64,000 nucleotides of DNA from Vallitalea sp. Its GTDB lineage: Bacteria > Bacillota > Clostridia > Lachnospirales > Vallitaleaceae. The stretch covers positions 124,001-188,000 of the forward strand of contig NZ_JAOARO010000077.1 in the NCBI RefSeq assembly GCF_025211055.1, in the 5' to 3' direction. How positions within the stretch are numbered: position 1 is the first letter of the stretch; each line of letters opens with the position of its first letter. The translations under genes were made by a program, and so were the position numbers. The notes under the pieces were generated by a model. The model was given only the letters and a program-made list of their open reading frames with translations, was not told the origin of the DNA and ran no database searches. Shown piece by piece: positions 36,607 to 45,497 of this stretch.

Positions 36607-36642
36607 TTAGGAAGGTGATTAAGAATAATCACTCTATCCTAA
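36607..36642 (-). terminator. Hairpin after the P-loop ATPase gene
   Basis: Nested inverted repeat: outer TTAGGA/TCCTAA and inner GTGATTA/TAATCAC around a 4-base loop, overlapping the ATPase stop. The following T content is poor, so it may only partly terminate and allow read-through to the oxidoreductase operon. Confidence 0.4.
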
Positions 36643-37307
36643 AATTTGGGTTGCATGAATAAATCCATATAAAATAATTTGCCTTTATGTTTTTCTGGTA
36701 ATTCTATAGATATATCTTTCTTTGCATTTATATAAGTTATGGGTATGCCTGTCATATCCGATACGTTGTCAATAATTCTCTGACCTTGTAATATAATATC
36801 TTCTGTTGTTTCGTAGGACAGATTAGTATTGTTTACTAGATCTGTTATCTTTAATCTTGATCTTAATTCCACTTGTTTCATAAGACCTATGATATCTTCT
36901 TCATTATTAGTAAAAGGTCTTCTTGTGTTAATTACAAAATACATTTTATAATCACAAGAATCAAAATAACTTTTGAATTGACCAAGGCTGGTTGCCCCGT
37001 CTTCGTCGCCTCCTACATCAAAGAAAACATTAGTATTTTCCATACTAAAAACACTATAGATAGATGCCGGTAAAGATGGTATATCCAGATTCGTTGTTGC
37101 AAAATTAGGGGTTATCACCTTAATATTTTTCTCCTCCAATAAAGGTTTAACTTCTGCAGAACGAAAAAAAGGATTAACCACATCAACATCTACAAGTACC
37201 GTTTTCTTTCCTTGTTCGGCAGACTTTAAAGCTGAATTGATTGCCATTTCAGTCTTACCACTGCCAAAATTCCCTGTAAAAATAGTAATATTTAATCCCT
37301 TTACCAT
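36639..37307 (-). CDS. P-loop ATPase of unknown role next to the 2-oxoacid oxidoreductase
   Basis: A 222-residue MinD/CobQ-like nucleotide-binding protein. It has the deviant Walker A GNFGSGKTEMAIN, TVLVDVDVVNPFFRSAEVKP, FFDVGGDEDGATSLGQF (Walker B-like) and VINTRRPFTNNEEDI. Homologues often accompany Kor/Vor operons in Clostridia, suggesting a maturation or regulatory role, but no function is established that I know of. AAAGGAGCGTAAT precedes the ATG. It is 151 bases upstream of the ferredoxin gene on the same strand. Confidence 0.75.
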   Translation of the reverse strand: MVKGLNITIFTGNFGSGKTEMAINSALKSAEQGKKTVLVDVDVVNPFFRSAEVKPLLEEKNIKVITPNFATTNLDIPSLPASIYSVFSMENTNVFFDVGGDEDGATSLGQFKSYFDSCDYKMYFVINTRRPFTNNEEDIIGLMKQVELRSRLKITDLVNNTNLSYETTEDIILQGQRIIDNVSDMTGIPITYINAKKDISIELPEKHKGKLFYMDLFMQPKF

Positions 37308-37771
37308 ATTACGCTCCTTTGCTATAGTTTATTTAATAATGTCCTTTCCAGAAACACATTTAGTTATTAATCCCAACTATATGTTTTCAATAAATAGTTT
37401 GTGTTTTATGCCATTTATATTTATATAATAACATATCAAAGCTAATTTTCCAATATATAATGAGAATTAAGTAGTAAATACACATTAATTTTTTCATGTT
37501 ATTTTTGTGCATTTTTACCAATTATCAGATATATTATATTAGTCCACCACTCAAATACATTAATGTAGTAAATCGAAAAATATTCCCTAAATTTATACTA
37601 CTTTAATTAATAATAACATTAATAAATATAACAAACAAGATTTCTAGCAAACTTATTCCATGTATTTAGTTAATAAAGAAAATTATCAAAAGATAATTAT
37701 TATATAAACCATCATATGTATTTTATTAATAATATTTAATCTTAATGATCTTGACAGTAAAATGAGAATAT
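37308..37771. other. Intergenic region, nothing recognised
   Basis: About 460 AT-rich bases between the P-loop ATPase start and the ilvE terminator. It must hold the promoter for the ATPase/oxidoreductase genes, but no convincing -35/-10 pair, RNA element or repeat stood out. Confidence 0.5.
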
Positions 37772-37800
37772 AAAAAAAGAAGGTTAATTAAAACCCTCTT
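37772..37800 (-). terminator. Terminator of ilvE
   Basis: Minus strand: AGAGGGTT, a short loop, AACCTTCT (one G-U pair), then TTTTTTT. It lies 35 bases past the ilvE stop. Confidence 0.8.
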
Positions 37801-37834
37801 TTTTCATAGTTAATTCAAATTATCATTATACTAT

Positions 37835-38902
37835 CTATTTTATTTCTTTTGCCCATCCATAAGTATCTACTACTTGACCTGTTTGGATACCAGTGATTGT
37901 ATCATAAATCTTTTGAGACACTTCACCTATTTTTCCATCATTGATACTAATTACTCTGCCATTGTAGTTAAGTTCTCCTATTGGTGATATAACAGCAGCT
38001 GTTCCAGTCCCGAATGCTTCTTCAAGTGTTCCTTTTTCTGCTGCATCATAGATTTCTTCTATTGAGAGTTTTCTCTCTGAAACAGGTATATTCCAAGTTT
38101 TTAATAATTCAATAACAGAATCTCTTGTAACACCTGCTAATATGCTACCTTCAAGAGATGGTGTAATAACCTCTCCGTCAATTTTGAAAAATACGTTCAT
38201 AGTTCCTACTTCTTCAACATATTTTCTTTCTACTCCATCAAGCCATAATACTTGAGAGTATCCTCTTTCTTTAGCTTTCATTTGAGCTTTGATACTAGCT
38301 GCATAGTTTCCCCCTGTCTTAGCAAAACCAATGCCACCTTTTACTGCACGAACATACTCAGTTTCAACCCATATTTTCACAGGATTAATACCTTCTTTAT
38401 AATAAGCACCAACTGGACATAATATAACCATAAACATATAAGAATTAGATGCTCTTACACCTAAGAAAGGATCAGTAGCTATGATAAAAGGTCTAATATA
38501 TAGAGATGTTCCTTTTGGAGTTGGAATCCATCCTTTTTCTACTTTTATAAGCTCGTTGATAGCTTGAAACATATCATCTTCATCTATCATAGGAATACAT
38601 AATCTTTCATTAGTTACATTAGTTCTTTGAATGTTTTTTTCAGGTCTGAATAAAAGTACTCTGTCATCTTCGGTTTTATAGGCTTTCATTCCTTCAAACA
38701 TTTCTTGTCCATAATGAAAAACCATAGCAGAAGGATCTAATGAGATTGGTTGATATGGTACAATTCTTGGGTCATGCCATCCTTTTCCTTCAGTATAATC
38801 CATAATAAACATATGATCAGTAAATTCTGTTCCAAATCCAAGATTATTAAAATCTGGTTTTTGCTTAAGGTTTTTGGTTAATTCACATTTAATATTTAGC
38901 AT
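37835..38902 (-). CDS. ilvE: Branched-chain amino acid aminotransferase
   Basis: A 355-residue PLP-dependent class IV aminotransferase of the type II BCAT group. Motifs: SAMVFHYGQEMFEGMKAY, LLFRPEKNIQR, GGIGFAKTGGNYAASI (PLP-lysine region with SQVLWLDG), EEVGTMNVFF, ILAGVTRDSV and EAFGTGTAAVISPIG. It interconverts Val, Leu and Ile with their 2-oxoacids. AAGGGGGCATTCAA precedes the ATG. It is a single gene. Together with the nearby 2-oxoacid:ferredoxin oxidoreductase it suggests oxidative branched-chain amino acid catabolism or reductive synthesis from branched acyl-CoAs. Confidence 0.96.
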   Translation of the reverse strand: MLNIKCELTKNLKQKPDFNNLGFGTEFTDHMFIMDYTEGKGWHDPRIVPYQPISLDPSAMVFHYGQEMFEGMKAYKTEDDRVLLFRPEKNIQRTNVTNERLCIPMIDEDDMFQAINELIKVEKGWIPTPKGTSLYIRPFIIATDPFLGVRASNSYMFMVILCPVGAYYKEGINPVKIWVETEYVRAVKGGIGFAKTGGNYAASIKAQMKAKERGYSQVLWLDGVERKYVEEVGTMNVFFKIDGEVITPSLEGSILAGVTRDSVIELLKTWNIPVSERKLSIEEIYDAAEKGTLEEAFGTGTAAVISPIGELNYNGRVISINDGKIGEVSQKIYDTITGIQTGQVVDTYGWAKEIK

Positions 38903-38925
38903 TTGAATGCCCCCTTCTTAATATA

Positions 38926-38941
38926 AGGAAAATCTTTTCCT
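38926..38941. promoter_or_regulatory. Perfect palindrome upstream of ilvE
   Basis: AGGAAAATCTTTTCCT has 7-base arms around TC and lies 24 bases before the ilvE start codon. It may be an operator or a leader hairpin; the regulator is unknown. The rest of 38903-39370 holds nothing I recognise. Confidence 0.4.
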
Positions 38942-39370
38942 ATAATTTCATACTTAAGTTTACTAACTTGAATATATTCTTATTTTTAATAATATCATAA
39001 AACTATAAAAAATGTCTTGTTACTAATATATTTTTAATATATAAATGTGTTTAATTCAAAATACTTAATATAAGTAAGTAAATTCATATCATGCAAATTA
39101 TTTAAAGTATATTATATACTCATTGATAGGTAAATGCAATATAATATCGATTATAGTTTTTGAACATCGAGTCCATTTTGCTTGAAGTAACCTTTAATAG
39201 GATTACAAAAAACTTTTTCTTCTACTGTGGACTACTTTTGGCTATTTCAAAGTTAATATTTGAATTTATGAGAAGAAAAACTTTAGGGCTTACAATAATT
39301 CATATCTATAAATTTAAAAATCTATACATATGGTTTCTTTTTTATGCATTTTTATGGTATTATTATATAA

Positions 39371-39392
39371 GAACATATATTCGGGTTATAAT
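39371..39392 (+). promoter_or_regulatory. LexA-like box and -10 element before dinB
   Basis: GAACATATATTCG differs by one base from the Gram-positive SOS core GAACATATGTTC. It is followed 3 bases later by TATAAT (39387-39392). The -35 is weak. SOS control of DNA polymerase IV would be expected. Confidence 0.45.
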
Positions 39393-39432
39393 TGATATAG
39401 AATTATATACCCATATAATAAGAGGGATAATT

Positions 39433-40620
39433 ATGAGAACAATACTTCATATTGATATGAATTCTTTTTTTGCTTCTTGTGAGCAGGCTAACAATCCAAG
39501 ATTGAAAGATGTGCCTTTAATTGTGGGTGGAGATCCACAAAAGAGACGTGGTATTGTATTAGCTGCTAGTTATGATGCTAAAGCTTATGGTGTAAAAACG
39601 GCTATGCCTATCTGGCAGGCTGTGAAGTTATGTCCTGAGGCTACTGTTGTGCAGCCCACTCATAATCTTTATAGTAATATATCAAGAGAAATAATGGGTA
39701 TATTTGATGAGTATACTCCTTTGAAACAGCAACTTTCAATTGATGAGGCTTTTTTGGATATGACTGGGACAGAGAATCTTTTTGGTTCGCCCCATGAGGT
39801 GGCTATAACTATTCAAAACCGATTATTAAGTGAATTAGATATACCTTGTTCAGTAGGAATATCGTCAAATAAATTACTAGCTAAGATGGCATCTGATTAT
39901 AAGAAGCCCCTAGGTATTACAGAAATATATCCAAAGGATGTTGAAGAAAAATTATGGCATCTACCAGTTGGAGAATTATATGGTGTTGGTAAAAAAACTA
40001 CTGTAGCTTTTAATAAAATGGATATATCTACAATCGGAGATTTAGCTACGTGTCCAATTAGTGTATTAAAAACGATTGTTGGTAATAAATATGCTGGAGA
40101 AATCCATAATTCTGCAAATGGTATTGGTAGTAATATCATTACTCCTAATGTAAAGGACGATATGAAAAGCATTAGTAATGAGATTACTTTTTCTTCTGAT
40201 GTAAGGGATTTGGATGAACTTAAAAAGGAAGCCCTTCTATTAGCAGACTCTGTTAGTTGGAGACTTAGGAAACACATTTCAAAGGGTAAAACCATATGGA
40301 TTAAAATAAAGTATAATGATTTTAATGTCATAACTAGAAGTATTACTATTGATGAACCTACGGATGTAACTGATACAATTTATAGTATGGCATGTAATCT
40401 ACTAAACCATATACCATTAGATAAACCAGTAAGATTACTTGGTGTTGGCATAGGTAATTTTGGCATCCAAGATTATAAGCAGTTATCTCTTTTTGAAAAT
40501 GAGGAAAATACGGTAAAAAAAGAGCAAGTTGATAAATTAGTAGATGAGCTTCGTGGACGTTTTGGTTACAATTCTGTTAAAAGAGCTTCTTTTATAAATA
40601 GTAAATACAAACCAAAATAG
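39433..40620 (+). CDS. dinB: DNA polymerase IV (Y-family)
   Basis: A 395-residue translesion polymerase. Motifs: ILHIDMNSFFASCEQ (metal Asp), RRGIVLAASYDAKAYGVKT, QLSIDEAFLDMTG (catalytic SIDE), CSVGISSNKLLAKMASDYKK, and the helix-hairpin-helix and little-finger regions up to a C-terminal KRASFINSKYK. The frame opens 273 bases upstream, but that stretch is a hydrophobic AT-rich extension absent from the family. AAGAGGGATAATT precedes the ATG at 39433. A short QLSLF-type clamp-binding motif is present (KQLSLFENE). Confidence 0.95.
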   Translation: MRTILHIDMNSFFASCEQANNPRLKDVPLIVGGDPQKRRGIVLAASYDAKAYGVKTAMPIWQAVKLCPEATVVQPTHNLYSNISREIMGIFDEYTPLKQQLSIDEAFLDMTGTENLFGSPHEVAITIQNRLLSELDIPCSVGISSNKLLAKMASDYKKPLGITEIYPKDVEEKLWHLPVGELYGVGKKTTVAFNKMDISTIGDLATCPISVLKTIVGNKYAGEIHNSANGIGSNIITPNVKDDMKSISNEITFSSDVRDLDELKKEALLLADSVSWRLRKHISKGKTIWIKIKYNDFNVITRSITIDEPTDVTDTIYSMACNLLNHIPLDKPVRLLGVGIGNFGIQDYKQLSLFENEENTVKKEQVDKLVDELRGRFGYNSVKRASFINSKYKPK

Positions 40621-40701
40621 ATCCCTATACTAAAATGAGGTTGTGCTATAATACATTTTTTATTGGCTACAAGTTTGTATTATCCATCAGCCCCATTCAG
40701 T

Positions 40702-40851
40702 TTATTCATGTAGATTCATATATTTTTGTATACTATTCATTTTCAAATACGTCTTTGCACCATGTATAATCACAAATATTATCAGCATAACATATAATCC
40801 ACTAACAATTTTTTCATAATCAATAAAATACCTAAAAGCTAGCTTAGTCAT
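40702..40851 (-). CDS. 49-residue DUF2812-like remnant, coupled to padR
   Basis: ATG at 40851 overlaps the last codons of the PadR gene (ATGACTAA) and opens a 49-residue frame: MTKLAFRYFIDYEK, then a hydrophobic segment GLYVMLIIFVIIHGAKTYLK. In Firmicutes, small PadR genes are typically followed by an overlapping DUF2812 gene that begins with a similar K-x-K-F-x-(Y/F)-F motif and ends in a membrane segment. This looks like such a gene with a large internal deletion. The family assignment is from memory and tentative. Confidence 0.4.
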   Translation of the reverse strand: MTKLAFRYFIDYEKIVSGLYVMLIIFVIIHGAKTYLKMNSIQKYMNLHE

Positions 40852-41116
40852 TATTATTACCTCCTAAAATGTCTTCACCCAATTTGGTTAGCTGTTGTAA
40901 ACGTAGTAATTCTTGATTTGCTATATGTAAGCCTTGTTCTGTTATTACGTATTCTTTTTTCTTACGGCTAGTACCTTCTTGGTGATATATTTTTATCCAG
41001 CCTTTTTTTAGCAAAGTATTGATAGCACCATAGAGGGTACCACTACCTAATTGAACACTTCCATTACTGATTTCGCTAATATGCTGCAGAATACCATAAC
41101 CATGATAATTAATCAA
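40844..41116 (-). CDS. PadR-family regulator, probably 5' truncated
   Basis: 90 residues from a TTG. The winged-helix part is clear (HGYGILQHISEISNGSVQLG, TLYGAINTLLKKGWIKIY, KKKEYVITEQG), followed by a short C-terminal helix. Normal members begin about 15 residues earlier with a helix that ends near the HGYG motif. Upstream of the TTG the frame continues without an ATG, and plausible N-terminal residues occur in another frame, suggesting a frameshift. No ribosome binding site stands before the TTG. It may be non-functional. Confidence 0.55.
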   Translation of the reverse strand: MINYHGYGILQHISEISNGSVQLGSGTLYGAINTLLKKGWIKIYHQEGTSRKKKEYVITEQGLHIANQELLRLQQLTKLGEDILGGNNND

Positions 41117-41256
41117 TATGAATCCAAACTTCCTTTTTATGAAATTCAGATAAAAGGAATGTTATCCAATTATACACTTATCTGATTAGAGAATTGTCCT
41201 ATGATATGGAGTTACGCCTTCTTATTATAGAAGACGTTAACTTAGTATTGTTACCC

Positions 41257-42963
41257 TTATTCTTCTTTAAAATCAATAATAAAAATAACACCTTTTGAAG
41301 TATTGCCAATTGAATATTTTAATCCATGTCTATCTAGAATTATTTTCACTATTCCCAGACCCAGTCCGTTCCCTTTAACATTTTTATTTCTTGCTTTATC
41401 TACTCTATAAAACTCATCAAAAACATGCTTTAGATCATTTTCTGGTATATGAACACCTGTGTTTTCTATGGAAAGCAAATAATGCTTTTCTTGTTCAATA
41501 AGTCTAATGAATATTTTATTGCATTCTGGCGAATATTTGATTGCGTTGCTCAACAGATTTTGAATGACTTTTCTCATTGCTTCTTCATTAGCTGTAATAA
41601 ATACATCATCTAATAAATCTAATCCTATATCTTGTTTCTTTTGTTTACTAAGGTATATTATATTATTTAGTGTTTTATAAATTAATCTTGTTAAGTCAAT
41701 TTTCTCTAACGATAGATTATATGACTTTGATTGAAACTTTGTTAGTTCAAGCATTTCATTTAATGAATTACTTATCTGATCTACACTATCTATTGTATAA
41801 TCAATATACTGTTCTTTACTATACATTCCATCTTTTATGGCTTTTAAATATCCTTTGATAACTGTCAATGGTGTTTTTAGGTCATGTGATATATTCATTA
41901 ATAAATGCTTTTGATATTTTTCAATCTCCAATCGTTCTTCATATTCTATTTTTAATTTATTATTTATATTTTCTAATGACACAATCTTATTTTCAAGATT
42001 CTTTGATATATCATTCAAAGCTTCTCCTAGCTCTTGTAATTCATCTTTTGAATGTAATTGTACTTTATTATCAAAATCTTGAATAGCTATAGCTTGAGCA
42101 CATTTTTTCATCTTCAATATAGGATTAATTATACTTCTTGAATAATTAAATATAATCAATGTAACTAAAACAATAGTAAATATAATAATATATCTATTAA
42201 AATTATTTAGTATCAAAATAATATCTTGATACTGTTCAAGAGATATTGAAGCAATTAAATACCCATCATTTAATTTTTTAGTTCTTAATAGATAATCATT
42301 TTTAGTGTCATTAATTTTTTTCAAACCATCAATTAGTTCTTTATTATTTAATAAATAATTACTTATGGTGGTTTGATGTTCAAAACTAATATGGTAATTA
42401 TTTGTATATTTAATAATTTCTCCACTAATATTAATTATATCGGTTTTATCCCGGTTAGATAAACCTATTAATTCATCCGAAATAATTTTTTTATTCGCAT
42501 TTATAGAACCATTTTCTATTATTTTATCAATCATAAGAGAACTGATATAGTATTTATCATCACCTTTCAGTCTAAAAAGAGCTACCTCAACTTGACTACC
42601 TATTTCAAATATGGTATCAATATTACCTATCATAAGATACCCTGTTATCATTTCATTATTATCTGTCTTAATAGTAATAGAATCTTCATTAAAAATATTT
42701 CCTGATATTGGCATTAAATTATTATCTAAGTGAGCTACTAATATATCATTTTTAGTTAATCCATTCACTATTTCATTATTGATATTATCTTTGTTCATTT
42801 CCATTTCAAATTGATTTATTTTTTTATCCAATATTTCTCCCTGGTATTTTTGATAATAAAACTCAAAAAAGAAATTTTGAAAGATAAATTGGCAGAAGAA
42901 AACTAATCCGAAAATACATATATTTATAAATAATAATTTATTTCTTAATCTACTTCTCTTCAT
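41257..42963 (-). CDS. Sensor histidine kinase
   Basis: 568 residues: transmembrane helix 1 (about 10-30), an extracellular domain of about 220 residues, helix 2 (IIIFTIVLVTLIIFNYSRS), a HAMP linker, HisKA with the phospho-His in MNISHDLKTPLTVIKGYL, and HATPase_c with NLLSNAIKYS and GNGLGLGIVK. It starts directly after the response regulator stop. The large extracellular sensor suggests an external signal, perhaps a peptide or envelope stress sensed with the co-operonic lipoprotein and exporter. Confidence 0.93.
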   Translation of the reverse strand: MKRSRLRNKLLFINICIFGLVFFCQFIFQNFFFEFYYQKYQGEILDKKINQFEMEMNKDNINNEIVNGLTKNDILVAHLDNNLMPISGNIFNEDSITIKTDNNEMITGYLMIGNIDTIFEIGSQVEVALFRLKGDDKYYISSLMIDKIIENGSINANKKIISDELIGLSNRDKTDIINISGEIIKYTNNYHISFEHQTTISNYLLNNKELIDGLKKINDTKNDYLLRTKKLNDGYLIASISLEQYQDIILILNNFNRYIIIFTIVLVTLIIFNYSRSIINPILKMKKCAQAIAIQDFDNKVQLHSKDELQELGEALNDISKNLENKIVSLENINNKLKIEYEERLEIEKYQKHLLMNISHDLKTPLTVIKGYLKAIKDGMYSKEQYIDYTIDSVDQISNSLNEMLELTKFQSKSYNLSLEKIDLTRLIYKTLNNIIYLSKQKKQDIGLDLLDDVFITANEEAMRKVIQNLLSNAIKYSPECNKIFIRLIEQEKHYLLSIENTGVHIPENDLKHVFDEFYRVDKARNKNVKGNGLGLGIVKIILDRHGLKYSIGNTSKGVIFIIDFKEE

Positions 42964-43641
42964 TTAGTCCTCCTCAAATGAATATCCTACTGAAAAAACA
43001 GTCTTAATTAGGTATGCCTTATGTTGTAAATTCTTTCTTAATTTTCTTATTTGGGTATCTACTACTCTGTCACTTCCAAAGTAATCATATCCCCATATTT
43101 TATTAAGCAACTCTTCTCTTGATACCACTCTTTCTTTATTATCAACTAGATATTTTAATATATTGAACTGTTTTGGCTCTAATATTATGTGTTCCCCATC
43201 AACAAACACTTTTCTTTTATTATAATCAATTATAAGCCCTTGAATATTAATCATTTCTTCATTATTATCGATTGTATTAATATTAATTCTTTCTAAGAGG
43301 ATTTTAGCTTTTATAAGCAGTATATCAGGATTAAAAGGCTTGGTTATATAGTCATCAATTTTATAGGAATATCCTTTTATTTGGTCTTCATCATCGCTTC
43401 TAGCTGTTACCATGATAATAGGGACATTGGATGTCTTTCTAATACGGCTTGCTATTTCAAAACCATCTATTCCCGGTAACATAACATCCAAAATAACTAA
43501 ATCATAAGAATCAGAATTGAAAGCTATATAGCCTTCAATTCCATCATCTTTTAATAATGCATCAAATTTCTCCCTAATAAAATAATCTTTCACTAATGTA
43601 CCGATTCTATAATCATCTTCTATAATTAACACTTTATACAT
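42964..43641 (-). CDS. OmpR-family response regulator
   Basis: 225 residues: a receiver with IIEDDYRIG, phospho-Asp in LVILDVMLPGIDGFE, VTARSD and KPFNPD, then a winged-helix DNA-binding domain ending KIWGYDYFGSDRVVDTQIRK. It lies 8 bases after the lipoprotein gene, preceded by AGGTGATA, and abuts the kinase gene. It is the likely regulator of the ABC exporter operon. Confidence 0.95.
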   Translation of the reverse strand: MYKVLIIEDDYRIGTLVKDYFIREKFDALLKDDGIEGYIAFNSDSYDLVILDVMLPGIDGFEIASRIRKTSNVPIIMVTARSDDEDQIKGYSYKIDDYITKPFNPDILLIKAKILLERININTIDNNEEMINIQGLIIDYNKRKVFVDGEHIILEPKQFNILKYLVDNKERVVSREELLNKIWGYDYFGSDRVVDTQIRKLRKNLQHKAYLIKTVFSVGYSFEED

Positions 43642-43649
43642 ATTATCAC

Positions 43650-45461
43650 CTATTTATCTTCTAAATAATACATCCCATCTTTTTCGTTGAATTTTGCATC
43701 ATATATTTGTACTTGCTTTGTCTGAACTGATAGTCTACTATTATCAATATCGACATCTTTTTTAGGAACCGTTACATAAATATTTTCTATTACAATGTCA
43801 GATATACCATTTGGAATTTCTTGTTCTTTACTTGATTCATTACCTTCTATTACTTCTTTATTTTTTTTAGTTAATTGTTCAGAAATTAGTGATTCACTTA
43901 ATACTTGAGCATTTTTTAATAATATTCTACCATTTCCTAAACGTATTTCTTTTGACATACTATCGATTGTGACTTTTTTATTTTTATACTCATATTGAAG
44001 TGATTCTTTATTATAGACTACATTACGATTCTCAGTATATTTATTATTTATAGGTATTACAATTATATTATAATCATTGCTTTGTAGTTTGTTTTCAATA
44101 TCTTCAACTCTAGTTTTAATATTTTTATTATATGCTTCATATTCATTAGTTATTTTCATAGTTAACTTTTTATTTCCTTCATTTTCTGTAACACCGTATT
44201 TTTTTAATAAATATTTGACAGGATTATTATAGTCTAAATTATTCTCAATACCCAAATCATAGATTAACCCATACGCTGCTGAACCTATAATATAGTATTC
44301 CATATTTTCCTTCATTCCTAATATTCTTATATTCATATCTTTGTTTAATAATTTTACAGCATTTTTATTAACTTCATCAACTGTTTTATTACCTTCTAAT
44401 ATAGATAATGCTTTATATTCTGCAAATCTTGCTTCGCCTTCTATTTTATCATAACTACTCTTTTCTTTATTGTCTTCACTTTGTTCTAAGTATTTCTTAT
44501 AAAAATAATTAGCTTTTTTAATATTATTTATTTTTTCTTGTTCATCAACAGTAGATAAAGCTTGTTTATAAAAATGAGTCATTTGATTTCTATATATACG
44601 AGATTGATATTCCATTGGATACTTTACTGCTCTACTCCTACCCATTGCTTCTTCCATTGTTGTCAAATTCTTATCTTTTGCTTTTTGTAGAACAAGATGA
44701 ACAGCTTCATGTACAATAAATTTAAAGATTTCAGTTTTCATAGAGTTAAGATCAAATGCAATACCTATCATATAATCAACATTAACGATATAAGTTGGTT
44801 TGTTATTAAACTCAACAATATTATAAATTTGTACAAGGATTCTTTTATCTTTAAATGTATCTGTGGAGTATTCTACCATTTCATCTTTTTCACCATATTT
44901 TTTATCTTGACTATTAATTAAGTACGCTGTATGTAGAGTATTACTTATTAAAAGAATTTGCATTTTCTTCATATCAAACATTGGGTCGATTAGATGAGCA
45001 TTATCAATTAGAGTTTCTTTTGTTTCTCTACAAAGCTGTGGGAATATTTCTCTTAATTTATCCTTTTGTTCTTTTGTAATAATAACATTACCATTTGCTT
45101 CTTCTGAATCCGTTAATACTGTTGTATCATTAGTATCAAATAATACCTCTGCCCCTTCTGGAACAGGAATTCCTTCTGGTATGAATACTGTATTTCCTGT
45201 CAATCCTTCAACCGGCATCTTTTCTGCTCCTTTTGGAATTTCCATACCTTCTGGTAGAAGAACCATTTTTCCTTTAAAAGCATTACTATCTTGGAGACCT
45301 TCAATATTTCCATTATCTGTACCTTTTACCTTAGATTCAGCGGTTTGACTACTTACTTTTCCACTATCAATTGATTGGGAATTGTTTTCTTTCTTCATTT
45401 GACAACCGATTAAATTAATTATTAGTATACTAATTAAAAGTACTACAAAAATTCTTTTCAT
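43650..45461 (-). CDS. Lipoprotein with an HExxH metallopeptidase-like motif
   Basis: About 603 residues. Signal peptide with lipobox (VLLISILIINLIGC; lipidated Cys near residue 20). Two tandem proline-rich repeats follow: VLLPEGMEIPKGAE and VFIPEGIPVPEGAE. A central region has FIVHEAVHLVLQK (HExxH, about residues 251-255), the signature of a zincin peptidase, and downstream EGEARFAEYKAL supplies a possible third ligand. The start is the second ATG (45461), 9 bases after AAGGAG; the first ATG touches it. It lies between an ABC exporter and a two-component system. The family is not recognised, and peptidase activity is inferred from the motif. Confidence 0.6.
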   Translation of the reverse strand: MKRIFVVLLISILIINLIGCQMKKENNSQSIDSGKVSSQTAESKVKGTDNGNIEGLQDSNAFKGKMVLLPEGMEIPKGAEKMPVEGLTGNTVFIPEGIPVPEGAEVLFDTNDTTVLTDSEEANGNVIITKEQKDKLREIFPQLCRETKETLIDNAHLIDPMFDMKKMQILLISNTLHTAYLINSQDKKYGEKDEMVEYSTDTFKDKRILVQIYNIVEFNNKPTYIVNVDYMIGIAFDLNSMKTEIFKFIVHEAVHLVLQKAKDKNLTTMEEAMGRSRAVKYPMEYQSRIYRNQMTHFYKQALSTVDEQEKINNIKKANYFYKKYLEQSEDNKEKSSYDKIEGEARFAEYKALSILEGNKTVDEVNKNAVKLLNKDMNIRILGMKENMEYYIIGSAAYGLIYDLGIENNLDYNNPVKYLLKKYGVTENEGNKKLTMKITNEYEAYNKNIKTRVEDIENKLQSNDYNIIVIPINNKYTENRNVVYNKESLQYEYKNKKVTIDSMSKEIRLGNGRILLKNAQVLSESLISEQLTKKNKEVIEGNESSKEQEIPNGISDIVIENIYVTVPKKDVDIDNSRLSVQTKQVQIYDAKFNEKDGMYYLEDK

Positions 45462-45497
45462 TATATACATCTCCTTAGTTTTTAATGGTTTTTTTTA

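Noticed and set aside
39160-39432. 91-residue hydrophobic N-terminal extension of DNA polymerase IV
   Set aside because: It does not belong to the family and contains the promoter and LexA-like box; the ATG at 39433 has its own binding site.
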